A stretch of 7,625 nt of DNA from Armatimonadota bacterium (lineage in GTDB: Bacteria > Armatimonadota > Zipacnadia > Zipacnadales > JABUFB01), in assembly GCA_018056145.1 (NCBI GenBank), contig JAGPGE010000272.1, positions 1 through 7,625 of the forward strand, in the 5' to 3' direction. Position numbers and translations under genes: made by a program. The notes below the pieces were generated by a model. That model did not search any database, was not told the DNA's origin, and worked only from the letters and a program-made list of their open reading frames with translations. Shown here piece by piece: positions 5,235 through 7,625 of this stretch (the first letter of the stretch is position 1; each line of letters opens with the position of its first letter).

Positions 5235-7625
5235 CTACCGTTTCCCCAGCCAACCCGCCGCGCGTGCAAGGCAGTCTTCGAGGGGTTCGCGGGCCAGTTC
5301 GCACCGCTGGATGGACTGGAAGAACCGGCGCCCGTACCACTTGGTGAGGACGCGCCGGTCCAGCACGAAGACCACGCCCGTGTCCGTCTGGGTGCGGATC
5401 AGCCGCCCGAAGCCCTGCTTGAACCCCACTATTGCCTCGGGGATGTAGTACTCGTTCATCGGGTCCAGCCCGCGCCGCGCCGCGTCCTCCTGGCGCGCCT
5501 GGATGATCGGATCATTCGGCACCGCGAAGGGCAGCTTTGTGATGACCACGCACCGCAGCGCACGCCCCGGCACATCAACCCCCTCCCAGAAGCTCTTCAG
5601 GCCGAACAGGACCGCTCGTGGATCGGCTTTCAGGCGCTCCAGAAGCGCAGAGCGCGGCCCGGACACATCCTGGCACAGAGGCGTCATGTCCGAAGAGCGC
5701 AGGTCGTCCTCCAGCGCCTCGAAGGCCTGGATCATGCGGTTTCGGGCGGTGAACAGCGCCAGCGTACCGCCCTCGGTCACCTGGCAGATCTGGCCTAGGG
5801 CGTCGATGATTGCCTGGTTGTACGCCGCATCGGATGGGTCCGGCATGTCCTGCGGGATGCACAGGAGCAGCTGTTCAGTGAGGTCGAAAGGTGAGGGGAC
5901 GCTCACCTCGACCAGCTTCTCGTGGTGCTCGTTCAGCCCTAGGCGCTGGCGGAAGTAGCTGAACGCGCCGTCAACCGTCATCGTTGCCGAGGTGAAGACG
6001 ATGGTCTCCTTGGTGGAATAGAGCGCTTCCTCCAGCACTGGCCCCACATCCACCGGAGCCGCCTGCAGGGACCATGAATCGCCCCGTCGCCCGGTCCAGG
6101 CCTCCGCCCAGACCACATACTGCACGTGGTCGCCCGGTGCGTGCAGGACCGTATGCAGCGTCCGCATCGCCTCCGCAACCCGCATTCGGACGGCCTCGGC
6201 GTCGGTCTTCAGCCCTTCGCTTCCCGGGGTGGCGGACACGTCGAGATCTGCCAGCGCCACCGAGAATGCCTCAAGCCGCGCGACAAGCTCCGCTCCGGCC
6301 TCGATGGCTGTGTCGCCCAGGCCTAGCACCTCGAGCCACTCATCCGCGGCAAAGACCTCATCCACCAGCCGGACCGTCGCCCGGTCCCGCGCGCGCTGGT
6401 CGGTGCTGGCGATGAAGCAGAACTCGAAGAGCAACTCGCCGAACTGCCCAACCGCGTCTTCGAAGAGGCTGACCGCGGGCTTGACCAGCTCCAGCGCGTC
6501 GAGAGCAGCCTGCCGGCGCGGGCTGTCCTCCTGCTCCTCCAGTCTGCGCCGGGCGGTGGGGACGAACCCGCTGGGCTCCTCGACCATCGACCGCATCAGA
6601 CGGTTCGCACCGTAGCTGGAGAACTCCAAGCTCAGGTTGTCGGTGGCCACATTTTCGAGGTTTTGCGCCTCGTCGATCACCAGTCGCGTGTACTTGGGCA
6701 GGATCGGCGCCTTGGTGTCCTCGAGAGTCAGCGCATGATTTGAGACGATGATGTCCGCGCGCCGCGCCCATGCCCGGGCCACCTGGACCGGGCAGCAGTT
6801 GAAATGCGAGCAGGTCCGGCCGATGCACGAGTCCGCCTGCGACCGCACCCGATCCACCGCCCGGCTGATCTCCGGCACCAGTTCCAGGGCATGGGGGCTG
6901 AGCTCCGCCACGTCGCCGCCTTCGGACGCCACCAGCCAGGACATGACATAGGCCGCCGCAAGCCGCTCGCCGCGCATGAGCGAGTTCGCCGCGTCACTCG
7001 CGAAAGTCATCAGCGCGCGCAGGCAGGGGTAGTTGCCCCGGCCCTTGAGAAGGGCGGCCTCGAAGTCGATCGGGAGGGCTTCATGAAGCAGCGGGAGGTC
7101 CTTGTCGATCAGCTGCTCCTGAAGGTTCCGGGTGTTGGTCGAGATGACCACCGGCTGGTCTTCGCGCCGTGCACACAGGATCGCCGGGATCAGGTATGCC
7201 AGCGACTTGCCCACCCCGGTGCCCGCCTCCACCACCAGGAACCGGCTGTCCCGCATGGCATCGGCCACTTCGGCCGCCATGTCCACCTGTCCCTGCCGGT
7301 GCTCATAGGCCGGGTGGACTTGCTCCAGCATGCCTCCCGGGGACAGCATATCGATGGCGATATCCCGGATGTCGCCGGGGATGTCATCATTGCGACCGTC
7401 GCGCTTGCGTCGCTCCGGCACGGCCGGAAGCGCCTTCGCAAGTTGCAGCACGCTTGCCGAGACCGCGGCACCCGGTGGCCACGGAACGCGCGCGAAGGCG
7501 GATTCTGTCGCGAGCACCGGCGCCATCGCCTCCAGCAGGTACGGGTCGGCGGCGCTCACTGCACGCTCCACCAGAGCCAGGACCTCCACCGTGCGCGCCA
7601 GCACCTCGGGCAGACCGGCTTCAGT
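5235..7625 (-). CDS. dinG: DinG-family iron-sulfur DNA helicase, N-terminus beyond the right edge
   Basis: This is a superfamily 2, XPD-like ATP-dependent 5'-3' helicase expected to act on R-loops, forks and other structures. The frame is open to the last base (796 codons visible, no stop), so GTG at 7604 need not be the start. Residues are numbered from that GTG. Walker A is AGTGVGKS (127-134). The iron-sulfur cysteines are C194 (GRGNYPC), C260, C265 and C271; the x4 and x5 spacings of the last three match E. coli DinG. Motif II is DEAQ (311-314) instead of the usual DEAH. Motif III is TSATM (538-542), motif V FWEGVDVPG (672-680), motif VI QGFGRLIR (730-737). About 110 residues precede the helicase core and resemble the linker that follows a DnaQ-type exonuclease domain in longer DinG proteins, so such a domain may lie off the edge. 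The gene is the first visible member of the minus-strand unit with thioesterase-HAD and rqcH. Confidence 0.92.
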   Translation of the reverse strand, partial: TEAGLPEVLARTVEVLALVERAVSAADPYLLEAMAPVLATESAFARVPWPPGAAVSASVLQLAKALPAVPERRKRDGRNDDIPGDIRDIAIDMLSPGGMLEQVHPAYEHRQGQVDMAAEVADAMRDSRFLVVEAGTGVGKSLAYLIPAILCARREDQPVVISTNTRNLQEQLIDKDLPLLHEALPIDFEAALLKGRGNYPCLRALMTFASDAANSLMRGERLAAAYVMSWLVASEGGDVAELSPHALELVPEISRAVDRVRSQADSCIGRTCSHFNCCPVQVARAWARRADIIVSNHALTLEDTKAPILPKYTRLVIDEAQNLENVATDNLSLEFSSYGANRLMRSMVEEPSGFVPTARRRLEEQEDSPRRQAALDALELVKPAVSLFEDAVGQFGELLFEFCFIASTDQRARDRATVRLVDEVFAADEWLEVLGLGDTAIEAGAELVARLEAFSVALADLDVSATPGSEGLKTDAEAVRMRVAEAMRTLHTVLHAPGDHVQYVVWAEAWTGRRGDSWSLQAAPVDVGPVLEEALYSTKETIVFTSATMTVDGAFSYFRQRLGLNEHHEKLVEVSVPSPFDLTEQLLLCIPQDMPDPSDAAYNQAIIDALGQICQVTEGGTLALFTARNRMIQAFEALEDDLRSSDMTPLCQDVSGPRSALLERLKADPRAVLFGLKSFWEGVDVPGRALRCVVITKLPFAVPNDPIIQARQEDAARRGLDPMNEYYIPEAIVGFKQGFGRLIRTQTDTGVVFVLDRRVLTKWYGRRFFQSIQRCELAREPLEDCLARAAGWLGKR

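Noticed and set aside
5112..5798. Open frame of 228 codons on the plus strand
   Set aside because: It is antisense to the dinG C-terminal helicase motifs and crosses the intergenic palindrome; its translation is rich in Arg, Pro and His without domain character.

Overview
This GC-rich bacterial window carries five protein-coding genes, two of them cut by the window edges, plus one small possible leader ORF. A 323-base stretch between two convergent genes has no credible gene and is packed with inverted repeats. The strong third-position G/C bias, Shine-Dalgarno-type ribosome sites, an Rqc2/NEMF-type RqcH and a corrinoid-methyltransferase-like member of the uroporphyrinogen decarboxylase family would fit an uncultured phylum such as Armatimonadota, or a planctomycete-like lineage. 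That placement is inference only; no marker gene here fixes the taxonomy.

Layout, left to right. (1) 1-792, minus strand: N-terminal 264 residues of a secreted protein of unknown function, preceded by a possible 14-residue leader ORF whose stop overlaps its start codon. (2) 935-1942, plus strand, divergent from the first: a uroporphyrinogen decarboxylase-superfamily protein that is not HemE. (3) 1943-2265: convergent intergenic region with at least four hairpins, one resembling a REP element. (4) 2266-4026, minus: RqcH, the ribosome quality-control factor. (5) 4032-5171, minus: an unusual single protein joining a hotdog (PaaI/4HBT-type) thioesterase to a HAD-superfamily hydrolase. (6) 5235-7625, minus: a DinG-family iron-sulfur helicase whose reading frame stays open off the right edge, so its N-terminus, probably an exonuclease domain, lies outside the window.

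The last three genes run in the same direction (helicase, thioesterase-HAD, rqcH), with gaps of 63 and 5 bases, and look like one transcription unit. RqcH rescues stalled large ribosomal subunits and DinG resolves DNA/RNA structures such as R-loops, so a loose stress and quality-control theme is possible; the role of the fused middle protein is unknown. The 63-base gap holds a perfect 20-base palindrome whose half-sites recur at both ends of the repeat-rich intergenic region.

I see no clearly new multi-gene defence, CRISPR or mobile system. The most noteworthy items are the fused enzyme, the repeat-rich spacer with its shared palindrome, and the possible coupled leader peptide. I found no rRNA, tRNA, transposase or CRISPR array.
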